Shown: positions 15,434 to 25,632, counted from the first letter of the stretch. The stretch is DNA of 64,000 bases from Phaeobacter sp. G2 (GCA_025163595.1 CP104100.1:1488001-1552000), one strand, 5' to 3'. The notes: generated from the sequence alone by a model not told the origin. Numbers and translations are program-made.

Positions 15434-17707
15434 TTAGACAAACAGGAAATTGTCGCTGTCTGCTATTTCACTAACAGTCATATCCTCGACAGTAATCTCA
15501 ACATTGCGGAAACTTACTAGAACGTCGTCACCTTGCTGCTCAAAGTCTAGCTGACGCAGCCTCGATGCACCTCGTCCGATTTGAATGTGATCGATGCCGA
15601 CCGCAAAGTCCGTGATCGTGTCGTGTCCGTCGCCGCGATTGAACACGAAAGCATCGCGACCAGATCCACCTGTGAGTACATCACTGCCTTTTTGGCCCTG
15701 CAGTACATCACGGCCGCCACCGCCGTTCAGCAGATCGCTGCCCTTTCCCCCAAACACCTTGTCACTCCCATTGCCGCCAAACACCTTGTCATTCCCATTG
15801 CCGCCTTTCAGAGTGTCACCTCCGCTACCGCCAAAGAGTTTGTCCCGACCGGAATTGCCAGATATCGTGTCGTTCCCGACATGTCCCTTCAGTGTGTCGC
15901 GGCCTGCGCCGCCACCCAATTTGTTGTCAAATTCATTTCCGGAAATGCGATTATTCTGTTCATTACCGATGCCCGCGATGGCAGCGTTTTCCCCAACCAA
16001 TAGTTCCAGGTTTTCGATATTTGAATTTAGAGCGTTGATAGAGACGGAGGACCGCACCAAATCGGTACCTGCGTCAGTGTGTTCGAATGCTATGTCACCG
16101 CCGTCAATCATATAGGTGTCATCGCCTAATCCGCCGGACATAGAATCATTGCCACCCCGGCCGTCTAGAAAGTCGTCACCGTCACGCCCAAACAAGAAAT
16201 CGGTTAATGATGTTCCAACGATGGTATCGTTAAGATCGCTGCCGGTAACTTCGATAACATCTGTGAAGTTTTCCCAGCCGATGAACGAAAACCCGGACAG
16301 ATCGGCGCTCCCGTCAGTAACCTGCACGATCAGGAACTCTCTGGACCCCGTCGGAACTAGGGATTCGAACACTGCGTCTGGGGAAAAGCCAGCAGAATTG
16401 ATCTGGCTTGAGTCCAGGCGAACGGTTGTTCGGCCCGAAATATCGCCCATTCGCACCCCTTCAACCGAGGTAAGGTCTACACTTGTGAAGTCATAGTCCC
16501 CCTGAAAGAAGATAACAAATTCATCGGTGCCTTCACCGCCGTCATAGATTTCACCGGCCACCAATTCAGATGGGTCGACCAAGAGGAAAAAATCGTCTCC
16601 ACCTTCTCCAAACTGCCTGTCCAGCCCTGCGCCGCCTTCTAGGTCGTCATCGCCGCCGCCGCCCCTGAGCGTGTCGTCCCCCAAACCGCCAAACAGCCTG
16701 TCATTGCCGCCGTTGGCAGTCCCTATGCCGTCAATGATGCGCTGATCACCGAACAGTTGATCATTGCCTGCACCGCCAATCAAACTGTCATCACCGCCAA
16801 ATAGCACCGCGCCATCCTCGACCGTGCCAACGTCGCCAACCAAGACATCGTTGAGGTCAGTGCCTGTAATTGTGTCGTTACCACCTGTTGCAGTCGTGGC
16901 GTTCGATACCGCATCGCCAAACGCGGTCACAGCCCGCGTACTGGTGGAGAAGTCCATAATGTCATTGCCACCAGTCAGCGTTCCGATGGCCCGCTCAACA
17001 TCACCAGACGCAAGGTTTTTTGGTGCCAACCCCGAAATGCTGTCGTTGCCGCCCTGCAAGGTGGCAGAAAAACCAACGGTGAAAAAATCTCCGAAGTACT
17101 GCGTACTGCTATATTCGAAGCTGCCATCAGTCGTGTTCAGAGGCGGTTGAGGCTCAGATTCAAATAGGCGCATGACATCATTGCCACCTGTCACATTGCC
17201 TGAATTCAGGTCTCGTCCGTCACCGGCAACTTCGTTGTCTACGCGCTGATTAAGCGTGAAATCGTCGTCCCCATCAAAAATGAGCGACCAAAGCTCGTCT
17301 GTATCGAGGCCTGGAAGTGAGGCCACATCGAGATCTAGATCACTGATTGTGAGGCTGGATTCACGGGTCTCAACACCTACCGGGCGGCGTACGCGCACCC
17401 CCCATTCCGTTCCAACAATGAGCGTGTTGATGTTCCCGGCCGTTGGGAAAACCAGGTCACCGACATCTTCGCCATAAACAAACCCGCTCCCCTGAAAATG
17501 AGCCACAGTTTCTACACTTCGGGCCGTGAGGACGCCTTTGAAGGCTGTCAGCCTGAGCTGGATGGTGGCCTGAAATTCGGTCTCGTTGGCGATTTCGCGC
17601 ACGTCATCCCCGGTCGCGCCCTCCGGTATCGTTCCATTGATCGCGAGAGGATCGTTGTAGAACATCGATTGGCCAGGTGCCAATGATTGGGAAATGACGG
17701 TGGCCAT
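15434..17707 (-). CDS. RTX calcium-binding repeat protein (secreted)
   Basis: A 757-residue acidic protein. Dispersed GGND-type units occur from about residue 175. Blocks of nonapeptide GGxGxDxUx repeats lie at about 295-365, 510-535 and 590-690 (GGAGNDQLFG, GGLGDDTLRG, GGNGNDKVFG, GGRDVLQG). The hydrophobic C-terminal segment ending DNFLFV is the usual type I secretion signal region. Such repeats fold into calcium-binding parallel beta rolls outside the cell. No catalytic domain is recognisable, and no type I transporter is adjacent; the HlyD/ABC genes at 39 kb belong to another system. It lies between IS remnants. Confidence 0.85.
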   Translation of the reverse strand: MATVISQSLAPGQSMFYNDPLAINGTIPEGATGDDVREIANETEFQATIQLRLTAFKGVLTARSVETVAHFQGSGFVYGEDVGDLVFPTAGNINTLIVGTEWGVRVRRPVGVETRESSLTISDLDLDVASLPGLDTDELWSLIFDGDDDFTLNQRVDNEVAGDGRDLNSGNVTGGNDVMRLFESEPQPPLNTTDGSFEYSSTQYFGDFFTVGFSATLQGGNDSISGLAPKNLASGDVERAIGTLTGGNDIMDFSTSTRAVTAFGDAVSNATTATGGNDTITGTDLNDVLVGDVGTVEDGAVLFGGDDSLIGGAGNDQLFGDQRIIDGIGTANGGNDRLFGGLGDDTLRGGGGDDDLEGGAGLDRQFGEGGDDFFLLVDPSELVAGEIYDGGEGTDEFVIFFQGDYDFTSVDLTSVEGVRMGDISGRTTVRLDSSQINSAGFSPDAVFESLVPTGSREFLIVQVTDGSADLSGFSFIGWENFTDVIEVTGSDLNDTIVGTSLTDFLFGRDGDDFLDGRGGNDSMSGGLGDDTYMIDGGDIAFEHTDAGTDLVRSSVSINALNSNIENLELLVGENAAIAGIGNEQNNRISGNEFDNKLGGGAGRDTLKGHVGNDTISGNSGRDKLFGGSGGDTLKGGNGNDKVFGGNGSDKVFGGKGSDLLNGGGGRDVLQGQKGSDVLTGGSGRDAFVFNRGDGHDTITDFAVGIDHIQIGRGASRLRQLDFEQQGDDVLVSFRNVEITVEDMTVSEIADSDNFLFV

Positions 17708-17743
17708 TGGAAGAATCCTCTTCTTGCGCTACTAGTTAACACT

Positions 17744-18286
17744 TCACGTTGCTTTGGCAGGGCGAACCTTGTCGGCTGAAAACTCATAGGTTCCCCCCAT
17801 GTACTGGAACCCCATTTTCGACAGAAAACGATGCGTTTGCTTCAACCGAAACCCAGACGTCACCTGCACGCCAATCTTTTTTGCACCGCCATTCACTGCG
17901 CGGCGCATCAGCGATCGCAATAGCATGAAACTAGCTACGGTATGTCGGGCTTCGGGCTGGACATAGAGCGCCTGACAGGACACCATGATATCTTCAGAAA
18001 AAAAGTCTTCCACAGCAATGGAGTACAAAAAACCAGCAAGGTGTTCGTCCGCGCCTTGTCTGCGCGAGGCAACCAGACTGAGATCGCCATTTTTGCCTGT
18101 CAGAGCGTGTTCAAAACCGCGATCAAACTTACTTTGTTTCAGGTGTTTTTCGGGACCAGAGATTTCAGCGTAGGCTGATCGGCATAACCTTAGGATCTCC
18201 GCGCGATCCCTTTCTTCGAGTTTGCGAATTTCGATATTTGAGTTTCCGAGAACACGTCGAGCTTGGCTGCGAGCAGAGTATTCCAA
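17744..18286 (-). CDS. GNAT-family N-acetyltransferase
   Basis: A 180-residue protein, probably starting at TTG 18286. It has GNAT features: an N-terminal strand-helix (IEIRKLEERDRAEILRLCRSAY), a central strand before a pyrophosphate-binding-like turn (QALYVQPEARHTVASFMLL), and a C-terminal segment (THRFLSKMGFQYMGGTYEF) typical of the last helix-strand. GNATs move an acetyl group from acetyl-CoA to amines; the substrate is unknown. It lies 36 bp upstream of the RTX gene on the same strand, so co-expression is possible. Confidence 0.6.
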   Translation of the reverse strand: MEYSARSQARRVLGNSNIEIRKLEERDRAEILRLCRSAYAEISGPEKHLKQSKFDRGFEHALTGKNGDLSLVASRRQGADEHLAGFLYSIAVEDFFSEDIMVSCQALYVQPEARHTVASFMLLRSLMRRAVNGGAKKIGVQVTSGFRLKQTHRFLSKMGFQYMGGTYEFSADKVRPAKAT

Positions 18287-18469
18287 CTAGAAGTTCTCCA
18301 TCAAAAGTACCTACCCCCTTCAGGGGTGTTCGAAACAAGTTGGCTGATAAAATTTTGATGAAGCCTAGGGCGAGCTCGAAAAATAGTCCACCAAAATGGT
18401 CTAGTGAATCGCTCCGAGTTTGTCGGAGACCATCAATTAAAGTAAGCATGATGGTTCTGACAAAAAGCA

Positions 18470-19230
18470 AAATGGCAAATCGCCACTCGCCTGAGGTCCG
18501 CGTCCGCGCGGCCCATATGGTGTCTGAGCATCAAGGCTCCTATGAAACGCAGGCGGGTCCGATCGCCGCCATTGCACCCTAGATCGGCTGTATTCCCCAG
18601 ACCTTGAGTGGATGGGGTAAGCAGGCCGAGACAGACAGTGGCATACGCGACGGTGTCACGACCGCGGAACGTGATCGCATCAAGACCCTGGAACGACAGA
18701 ACCGTGAACTGCGCCAGGCGAATGAAATTCTCCGCAAGGCGTCAGCGTTTCACCTCCCACTCGAACCCGTGGCGTGACGGGTTCGACTTTGCGCAGGCGG
18801 AACTCGACCGCTCACTGAAGCGAGGATCGCCTTCATTCACTGCCCGGCAGGTCATTGCGCAGCAATCTCTCGAGAGGGAACATTCCATCACCGCCTGGCA
18901 TGCCTCGCTGATCCGTCCAAAGCTTTGGCGCGGCATCAGCGTGACACGGAGCTGCGGCCTGAGATCAAAAGGGTCGCCACGGGCAATATCTATCCATTCG
19001 CCATACCGAGCGTTTGGCCGAAGCAGGCATTGAACCATCGGTCGGCAGCGTCGGGGATTCTTACGACAACGCCCTCGCTGAGACGAAAAATGGTCTCTAC
19101 AAAACCGAACTGGTCCACTGCCAGAGGCCATGGCGCAACATGCAGGATCTGGAAATGGCCACTCTCGGCTGGGTCGATTTGGACCTGTCACGGTTTGATG
19201 CCGCTCCTTTGATAGCAATTACTGCAACAA
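18470..19230 (+). pseudogene. IS3-family insertion sequence remnant with internal deletion and frameshifts
   Basis: The start encodes an orfA with stops (MANRHSPEVRVRAAHMVSEH, then TLSGW, then TTAERDRIKTLERQNRELRQ and ANEILRKASAF). A degraded orfB follows in other frames: FDFAQAELDRSLKR, later TELRPEIKRV, then EAGIEPSVGSVGDSYDNALA and ETKNGLYKTELVH near the DDE-domain glutamate, ending around LGWVDL. The middle of orfB, including most of the DDE core, is missing. No terminal inverted repeats were identified. Confidence 0.7.
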
Positions 19231-19330
19231 AGCGCCCCACATACTGGTGGACGTTTGTTTTGAGCGCCATCGAGACACCGTGACGCGCGGCTAGTTCGGG
19301 ATCCAGTTGGGTGGGTTCGCTGACGACAGG

Positions 19331-19374
19331 CAAAAGCTCCACCGCCCCGTAAACAAGCGCGGTGGAGGCCTTTT
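19331..19374. terminator. Bidirectional rho-independent-type terminator
   Basis: CTCCACCGC (19337-19345) pairs perfectly with GCGGTGGAG (19359-19367). A TTTT run follows on the plus strand and the left arm is preceded by AAAA, giving a T run on the minus strand. It is placed to terminate the leftward alpha/beta hydrolase gene that ends 20 bp away. Confidence 0.7.
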
Positions 19375-19393
19375 GACCCTGGCTCAGGTCAAG

Positions 19394-20293
19394 TCATGCG
19401 ACGCCCAGATGTTCGGCGAACCATGCACATTGCGCCGGGGCCGAGATATCGAACGGCGCATCGGTATAGGCCTCGAAATGTGCGCAGTCGAGGATCAAGA
19501 GTTTCTTAGGCTCCATGGCATTTTCATAGGCCCGCAAGGTCAGATCCGCTGGCGTCAAATGATCATGACGGCCCGCGACCAGCATCAAGGGCGTGGGCGC
19601 GATGCGCGACACCCAGTTTCCGGGCTCATATTCGGTAAACAGCTCCATCGACCGCAGGGTGATGTCGTTTTCCCATGCGCCGCGGTCCTGGTCGCTCAAG
19701 CCAAAGAAAAACTCCCGGCTGTCATCTGTCGGCAAGGCGCAAGGGTCGCCTTCTTTCTCGCCAACGACCGGCAGGCGGAGCGGCGCGTCGCCGTTCAACC
19801 GCCCGGTGCGATCTGCTGCAAATCCGGCACGCAGGCCCGCCCAGTGATCGGAACGCACAAGGCGCTGCGCATTCTCCAGACCATAGACAAGCGGCACCTG
19901 GCTGACGACGCATTTGACCCTTCGATCCTTGGCCGCGATCACCAGAACATGTCCGCCAGAGTAGCTGGACCCCCAAATGCCGATCTGCTCGGCATCGACC
20001 GAATCCAGTTGCTGCGCATAGGTAATCGCGTCGCGATAGTCCGCAATCTGCTGGTCAGGGTCGATCTCGCCGCGCGGCTGTCCGCCGCTGCTGCCGAGGT
20101 TGCGGTTGTCGTAAACCAGCACGTTCATACCAGCATTCTGGAACGTCTCGGCAAAGCCTGACAGGTGCATTTCCTTGGTCGCCGAGAACCCGTGCGCCAT
20201 GATGATACAGGGCGCCAGGGTCGCTTCGGTTTGGTAGAACCAGCCGACAAGCTCGGTGCCGTCTTCGGTCTTGAAGCTTACATCTTTTCTCAT
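19394..20293 (-). CDS. Alpha/beta hydrolase
   Basis: Start ATG at 20293 is supported by GGGAGGA seven bases upstream; the frame is open further upstream but lacks a site. The 299-residue protein shows the alpha/beta hydrolase layout: oxyanion segment AHGFSATKEMHL (about residue 35), nucleophile elbow GIWGSSYSGGH (Ser about 111), acid region LMLVAGRHDHLTP (about 245) and His in DCAHFEAYTD (about 270). It resembles xylan-esterase/DUF-type hydrolases that act on small esters or amides. It is divergent from an AraC regulator 106 bp away, which probably controls it. Confidence 0.8.
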   Translation of the reverse strand: MRKDVSFKTEDGTELVGWFYQTEATLAPCIIMAHGFSATKEMHLSGFAETFQNAGMNVLVYDNRNLGSSGGQPRGEIDPDQQIADYRDAITYAQQLDSVDAEQIGIWGSSYSGGHVLVIAAKDRRVKCVVSQVPLVYGLENAQRLVRSDHWAGLRAGFAADRTGRLNGDAPLRLPVVGEKEGDPCALPTDDSREFFFGLSDQDRGAWENDITLRSMELFTEYEPGNWVSRIAPTPLMLVAGRHDHLTPADLTLRAYENAMEPKKLLILDCAHFEAYTDAPFDISAPAQCAWFAEHLGVA

Positions 20294-20399
20294 GAAATCC
20301 TCCCATTTCAGATGAAGCAGTGTGCATGCGATGGACGCCCTGTTCTTGACTGCCAGCGCATTATTGTTTGATCGTGGGTGCAAGTCGGGAGGAAGATTG

Positions 20400-21341
20400 A
20401 TGGCCATAGAGCGCTGGACCAACGCCCTGGAAGACAAGGCGCACCAGTTTGATGCGTGGAGTGAAGGGTTGAATGCCTCGCATCAGACCTGGTCTTTGGG
20501 CGCGCACCGGGGGCGCCGCGCGGATGGGTTCAAGGCGACTGTCTCGTCGCGTGTTGGGTCCGGGTTTTCGATTATCGAATGCGGTTGTGATCCGTGTCAT
20601 GGCACCCGTGGGCACCGGGAAATCGGGAACAGCGATGACGCGTATTTTGGGCTGCTTGGACTGAGGTCTGGTCGTGAACACGTGGTTCAGGAGGATCAGG
20701 CGGTGACGCTTTCGGCGGGCGATATGATGGTCTGGGATGCCTCCTTGCCGTGCCATTTCAAAACCGAAGGGCCGATTAACAAGACCACGCTGTTCATCAG
20801 CCGGAAACTGCTTCGCGATATCACGGGATCTGACGCCTTGACGGTTGGTCGCTTGGATGTGTCCGGCGGATGGGGCGCGCTGTTGCGGGACAGGATCCTG
20901 TCGCTGCCGCCCGTGCTGAGCGACATGGATCAGGCTGCATTCTCGCGGCTCGGGCGAACCTTGATCGAAGAGGTCGGTTTGCTGGCACAAGGCAATCGCG
21001 ACGTAACCGCGCCAAGGGACGCTCTTATGGCACGGGTCGACAGCGCAATTGGCAAACACTTGCACGACCCCGATCTGAGCCCCGCTGACATCGCGGCCAG
21101 CGTTGGGATATCGGTCCGTTACCTGCACCACCTCTTCGTCGATGAGCCTGATACCTTTCGGGCGAGGCTGATCGCAAAGAGACTTGATGCGATCTCAAGG
21201 GTGCTGCGCCAAAGCCCAGAGCGGTCGTCATCTTTGACTCAGGTTGCCTTTGCGCACGGCTTTTCAAGCTCCGCCCATTTTAGCCGCGCCTTCAAACGCC
21301 GCTTTGGTGTCAGCCCGAGAGACTGTCGCCACGCGAACTAA
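20400..21341 (+). CDS. AraC-family transcriptional regulator
   Basis: Start ATG at 20400 follows GGGAGGAAG. The 313-residue protein has a cupin-like N-terminal sensor domain of the AraC_binding_2 type (SLPCHFKTEGP, about residue 120) and a C-terminal double HTH (SPADIAASVGISVRYLHHLF from about 225; LTQVAFAHGFSSSAHFSRAF from about 280, ending FGVSPRD). It probably senses a ligand and activates the divergent hydrolase gene; the ligand is unknown. Confidence 0.9.
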   Translation: MAIERWTNALEDKAHQFDAWSEGLNASHQTWSLGAHRGRRADGFKATVSSRVGSGFSIIECGCDPCHGTRGHREIGNSDDAYFGLLGLRSGREHVVQEDQAVTLSAGDMMVWDASLPCHFKTEGPINKTTLFISRKLLRDITGSDALTVGRLDVSGGWGALLRDRILSLPPVLSDMDQAAFSRLGRTLIEEVGLLAQGNRDVTAPRDALMARVDSAIGKHLHDPDLSPADIAASVGISVRYLHHLFVDEPDTFRARLIAKRLDAISRVLRQSPERSSSLTQVAFAHGFSSSAHFSRAFKRRFGVSPRDCRHAN

Positions 21342-21616
21342 GCGTGTCGCACACTATGAGCGAGCTTCTGGGGAATAAGTCGCTAAACTACTGCCCCGCA
21401 ATGGGTAGGCGTCAAAACGGGCGATGTGTGCTAGCGGGCAGCTGAATTCCTCGCTGGATCCCTAACGTCCAACCATAGCTTTCCTGCCCTATCCCCCCTG
21501 AAACAAGTACCCAGGCTCGCTAACCTCATGATCCTGTTCTGCCCAGTCACGATATCGGTCATTCGTCACGACCCTAGGCTATCCCCGTTCCACACACTCC
21601 GCCTATGGTTCCCGTT

Positions 21617-22075
21617 TCAATTCAGACTGAACAGATCGACGATGACGCTTGCGTTGCGGCGTTGACCGGTTCCCACGAAAAGGGTGCGGTTGACCCAGTT
21701 GTAGCGCTCGTCTCCGGTTTCCAGCAGGGCGTGGGTGCGCATGTAATAGCTGTCGTGCGGCACGTCCTCGCCTCGGGCAATTGCTGCGATCACCTCGGGC
21801 GGGCCATGGCGAAAGCCATAGTTGCGGATCTCGATAGTCGCACCGTCATCGGTTTCCATCGCGTAGCGGGTGTCCAGCTCGGCGGTGCCGTCCCCGAAGA
21901 TGGTTTGCCAGTCGGCACCAAGGTTCAGGATCGTCCCGTTGACCTTCGGGCCGCTGACCGTACCGCCGATGATCGGGATGATCCGGCGATGACCAGCCCG
22001 CCCGGGGCCCATTTCGCGGATCGGACCAAGCTTCACTTCGAGGCGGAAGGCGAATTCAAGTAGGGGCGGGTTCAT
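21617..22075 (-). CDS. DUF3237-family protein
   Basis: A 152-residue protein matching the DUF3237 fold: N-terminal strand ending EVKLGPIREMGPGRAGHRRI, then GGTVSGPKVNGTIL, GADWQTI, ELDTRYAMETDDGATIEI and the terminal block RNASVIVDLFSL. The family's function is not established; it is often found with transporters and catabolic genes for aromatic or carboxylic acids. Its start overlaps the end of the TRAP permease gene by 20 bp, so it belongs to the TRAP operon. Confidence 0.8.
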   Translation of the reverse strand: MNPPLLEFAFRLEVKLGPIREMGPGRAGHRRIIPIIGGTVSGPKVNGTILNLGADWQTIFGDGTAELDTRYAMETDDGATIEIRNYGFRHGPPEVIAAIARGEDVPHDSYYMRTHALLETGDERYNWVNRTLFVGTGQRRNASVIVDLFSLN

Positions 22076-24359
22076 TTGACCTCCGAGACAGAATAATATG
22101 CAGACTGATCAGCGACAGCCCGGCGACAATGCCGACCCACATGACGGGATCGGTCTTCCACATGATGAGCACCGCAAGGAGCAGCCTGCAGGCGATTTCC
22201 CAGGCGCGCATCGGGCCACGGTCAAACCGCGCCAGCGCCGACGCCACGAGGTACAGCGCCAGGATCAGCCGCAGCGACAAAAGCCCAAGGGCAGCCAGTT
22301 CGACCTCGCCGCTATACCCTTCGATCAGGGTCTTGGCGCCGCTTTCGTCGGTGATCATCACCGCCTCGGGGATCAGCAAAAGCTCGGGGTACCAGGCAAA
22401 GATGAAGGGGATCGTGAACATGACGATTCCCACGCGGACGGCGGCAAAGCCGGTGCGCATCGGCTCGGCCCCGGTGATCGAGGCTGCGGCAAAAGCGGCG
22501 ACGGCGACGGGCGGCGTGATTGCTGATGCGACCGCGAAGTAGAAGACGAACATATGGGCGGTGAAGAAGCTGACGCCAAGGTTGGTGAGCAGCGGCCCCA
22601 GCAGCAGGGCCACGTTCACATAGGCCGGAACCGTGGGCATCCCCATGCCCAGCAGGATCGCGCAGAACATGGCGCAGGTCAGCGCCAGCATCAGGTAGAC
22701 GCCACCGACGATCGGTACTTCTAAGCCAAAGATCCGCAGCACCTGCGCCTTCTCCAGCCAGGAGGTTACGGCGCGCGTCAGCTCTCCGGTCAGGCCGCTT
22801 TCGTTCAGGAAGGCCGATATGATCGACACCGCGAACAAGAGCAGGAACAGGCGCGAGATCAGCAGCCCGCCATCAGCCAAGGAGGCAAGGATCTTTGATG
22901 GCTTAGCCCGCGTCTCGGGGTCCAGCAACAGCAGCGGGATCAGGACGGCGACCGCCCACCAGCCCGCTGACACGGCGTCGCCAGTCGAATTGGTTATCGT
23001 ACGGAGGGCCGCGTCCGGCAGGATGGCGGCGAGCAGGCCGCCGCCGATGGCGTCCTTGCTGCCCAGAAGCAGAAACAGGATCGTCGCGATCGGCACGATG
23101 ATGATGATCAGGTTGTACCAATCCTGCCGGACCATGATCAGGTCGTCGGGGACCTCGCGCATGGCCTCGACCTTCTCGCGCCGGGCCTGGAACATGACGG
23201 CCAGGAAGATCGAGAAGAAGAAGAACATCGCGGGCAGGAAGGCGGCGGTGATGACCTTGGTGTAGGGCACCGCCGTCAAAGCCACCAAGACGAAGGCCGC
23301 GACCCCCATGACCGGCGGCATGATCTGCCCGCCGGACGAGGCTGCGGCCTCGACCCCGCCGGCGAACTGCGGTGAAAACCCGTTACGGCGCATCATCGGG
23401 ATTGTCAGGCGACCGGTGGACAGCACGTTGGTCACTGGACCGCCGGTAATGGTGCCGAACATGGCAGAGGATACGATGGCCGCATGCGCGGGCCCGCCGC
23501 GCAGGTTGCGCGTGGCCCGCACCGCCAGCTTGATCAGAGATGTGCCGCCCGCCGAGGTGCCGAACAGAGCACCAAGCACCACATAGGGAAAGACCTGGTT
23601 CACGACGATGTCCATGAACCGGCCCATGAAGCCGTCAGGGGTCACGAAGACGTTCGTCGCTTTCTGAATCGCGGCGGCAGTCGGATCGCCACCCTCGGCG
23701 CCCAGCTTGGTCAGCAGGAAGTTGTTATCCGACAGATCGAAAACCCAGATCAGCGCCGTGCCCACAGTGTACAGCACGACGATGCTGGCCACCGCCACAA
23801 GCGGCAGGCCCCAGATGCGAATGTTGTAGAGGAAGAACAGCGTGATGATCGTGAACAGCAGCGGCAGAATCCAGATCCCGAAACGGGCCTGACAGGCGGG
23901 CACCTCGGCCTCGAACGAGATGCCGGGGATCGCCCCTGCTGAGCGTTCCGCCGCGTCCTGGATCAGCCGCGCGCGTTCACCGGTGATCTGGTCGATCAGG
24001 CAGATGGAATCGATTTCGACCAGAAAGCCGAAGGCGGCAAGAAAGGCCGCGATCACCAGGCCGACATCCAGCATCAGCCCAAACCAGGCGAATTGAGGTT
24101 TGTCCAGCTTCCACGCCCGGTAGACGCTGGCATCCAGCGCCACGATCACCATCATCAGCATGAAGACGGGGGGGTAGAAATACTCGGGCGGGAAGTTCGA
24201 CACCCGGAAGAACGGCCGCCCTGTGACATCCCGCGCCCAATCCTGCAGGCCGGGAATTTCGGGCATGGTGTTGGCCATGCCGACAAAGACCAGCACCAGC
24301 GCCAGAAGTATCGCGATGCGCCGGCCAAGCGGCAGGATGATGGATGTCTGAGATGTCAT
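22056..24359 (-). CDS. TRAP transporter fused (4TM/12TM) permease
   Basis: A 767-residue integral membrane protein if it starts at the ATG at 24359 (MTSQTSII...). It combines the small (DctQ-like) and large (DctM-like) TRAP permease parts in one chain, as is usual for TAXI-type TRAP systems. About sixteen hydrophobic segments are visible. The large part has motifs GGQIMPPVMGVAAFVL and LLGMGMPTVPAYVNVALLLG and the late segment HMFVFYFAVASAITPPVAVAAFAA. It imports an organic acid or similar solute, driven by the sodium gradient, delivered by the TAXI protein encoded just upstream. Confidence 0.9.
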   Translation of the reverse strand: MTSQTSIILPLGRRIAILLALVLVFVGMANTMPEIPGLQDWARDVTGRPFFRVSNFPPEYFYPPVFMLMMVIVALDASVYRAWKLDKPQFAWFGLMLDVGLVIAAFLAAFGFLVEIDSICLIDQITGERARLIQDAAERSAGAIPGISFEAEVPACQARFGIWILPLLFTIITLFFLYNIRIWGLPLVAVASIVVLYTVGTALIWVFDLSDNNFLLTKLGAEGGDPTAAAIQKATNVFVTPDGFMGRFMDIVVNQVFPYVVLGALFGTSAGGTSLIKLAVRATRNLRGGPAHAAIVSSAMFGTITGGPVTNVLSTGRLTIPMMRRNGFSPQFAGGVEAAASSGGQIMPPVMGVAAFVLVALTAVPYTKVITAAFLPAMFFFFSIFLAVMFQARREKVEAMREVPDDLIMVRQDWYNLIIIIVPIATILFLLLGSKDAIGGGLLAAILPDAALRTITNSTGDAVSAGWWAVAVLIPLLLLDPETRAKPSKILASLADGGLLISRLFLLLFAVSIISAFLNESGLTGELTRAVTSWLEKAQVLRIFGLEVPIVGGVYLMLALTCAMFCAILLGMGMPTVPAYVNVALLLGPLLTNLGVSFFTAHMFVFYFAVASAITPPVAVAAFAAASITGAEPMRTGFAAVRVGIVMFTIPFIFAWYPELLLIPEAVMITDESGAKTLIEGYSGEVELAALGLLSLRLILALYLVASALARFDRGPMRAWEIACRLLLAVLIMWKTDPVMWVGIVAGLSLISLHIILSRRSNEPAPT

Positions 24360-24426
24360 TGCGCACAAGTCCCCAAGGGAGAGGCCGAAAACCAGCCCCT
24401 CCATGTTGTTCAGGCAAGTTCAGGCG

Positions 24427-25482
24427 TTATGGACGCAGGCAATCGGCGACCGTATGGCCCGCCTCTTCAAAGGCGCGGATCGCGCCGGCGTGCATCTTGA
24501 CCTGCACAGCTCCGCAGGCGCCTTGCGACACGCCGTCGATGTCCCCGAAACTGAGCCGCGAGAACGGACCGCGCGGCGATCCTTCGATGAATCGGCGTTC
24601 CCCGTCCAGGTAGGCTTTGGTGATCCGGTAGGCCAGATCCTCGTCCATCGAGGCGTTGACGATCTGCCCGAATGCGGTGGCGTAGGTGTCGAAGGTATCG
24701 TCGTCGGTCACGACGGTGATGTCGTTGCCGGCATAGGCGTTGCGGAAATCCTCGACCGGCAGCGAATAGGGTGCGTGGCCGGGCGCCGCAACGATCTGCT
24801 GGCCCAGCGTGCTGGCCAGAAGATCGGAGGGGATATCATGCATAGTGATTCCGCCCGCGGCCGCGATGGCGATCTGTCGGCCCGAGGGCAGCCCCTCGGG
24901 TGAGGTCCAGGCATCGGCGCCGCCACCGGTGATGGTCGATACCGCGTCGGGCCAGGGGGTCTGGATGCCCTCATAGCCCTCGCCGTCCTTCAATCCTGAC
25001 AAGAGCTGAACCATGGCCCGGCCCGAGGTCAGCGCGGCGCCGCGCGGCGGGCCGTTCCAGATCCGCAGGCCGTCCAGGGCACGGATGTCCTCGACCGGGT
25101 TGTTGTTGTAGTAGGCGAAGATCTGCGCCGACCCTGAATTCCAGAAGATCACCCGCAGGTTTTCGGCCAGCCTAGCGCCATCTTCGGCACCGATACCGCT
25201 ATAAGGGCCAATGCCGCGGGATAGCAGGAATGGCAGGATCAGCGGCGCGGGGGCCATGTCAAGCTGGCCCTCGGCAACGGCCTGCACCGAATTGGTTAGC
25301 GTTGCGCCTTCGGTGATCTGAAGCGTCGCAACGCCCGCACTGTCGAGGATCCCGGCCAGAGTGGTGTCGATGTAATGCGGGGTCGACCCCGGCGTGGTGG
25401 TTTCCGCTGTCAGCGTCGCCTGTGCGGTCGCCGCTATGGGCGCGATTGCTAGCGCGGCCCCGATTATCACTGTCTTGATCAT
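24427..25482 (-). CDS. TAXI-family TRAP transporter solute-binding protein
   Basis: Start ATG at 25482 follows GGGAGGAC, giving 351 residues with a clear signal peptide (MIKTVIIGAALAIAPIAATA). The mature protein has TAXI features: an early TTTPGSTPHY strand, ITEGATLTNSVQAVAEGQLD (family 'S.eN...l..ge.dlg' region) and DALRIWNGPPRG-type ligand loops. It binds the substrate in the periplasm and hands it to the fused permease 67 bp downstream. The substrate cannot be predicted. Confidence 0.85.
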   Translation of the reverse strand: MIKTVIIGAALAIAPIAATAQATLTAETTTPGSTPHYIDTTLAGILDSAGVATLQITEGATLTNSVQAVAEGQLDMAPAPLILPFLLSRGIGPYSGIGAEDGARLAENLRVIFWNSGSAQIFAYYNNNPVEDIRALDGLRIWNGPPRGAALTSGRAMVQLLSGLKDGEGYEGIQTPWPDAVSTITGGGADAWTSPEGLPSGRQIAIAAAGGITMHDIPSDLLASTLGQQIVAAPGHAPYSLPVEDFRNAYAGNDITVVTDDDTFDTYATAFGQIVNASMDEDLAYRITKAYLDGERRFIEGSPRGPFSRLSFGDIDGVSQGACGAVQVKMHAGAIRAFEEAGHTVADCLRP

Positions 25483-25632
25483 ACTGTCCTCCCTTGAACC
25501 CGTGCCTTCCTCCAAAGGCACGCAGGCCCGGTTTCCCGGAGCCCCACACAAAGGCTTGCAGAAATTATATGACTTGTCACGCAAAATCTTTTTCTCCATG
25601 ATTTGCCAGATGACCAGATGAGAGGAGAAGCC

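Noticed and set aside
15594..17150. Long rightward open frames opposite the RTX gene
   Set aside because: Pro/Ser-rich shadows of the repetitive GGxGxD coding sequence.
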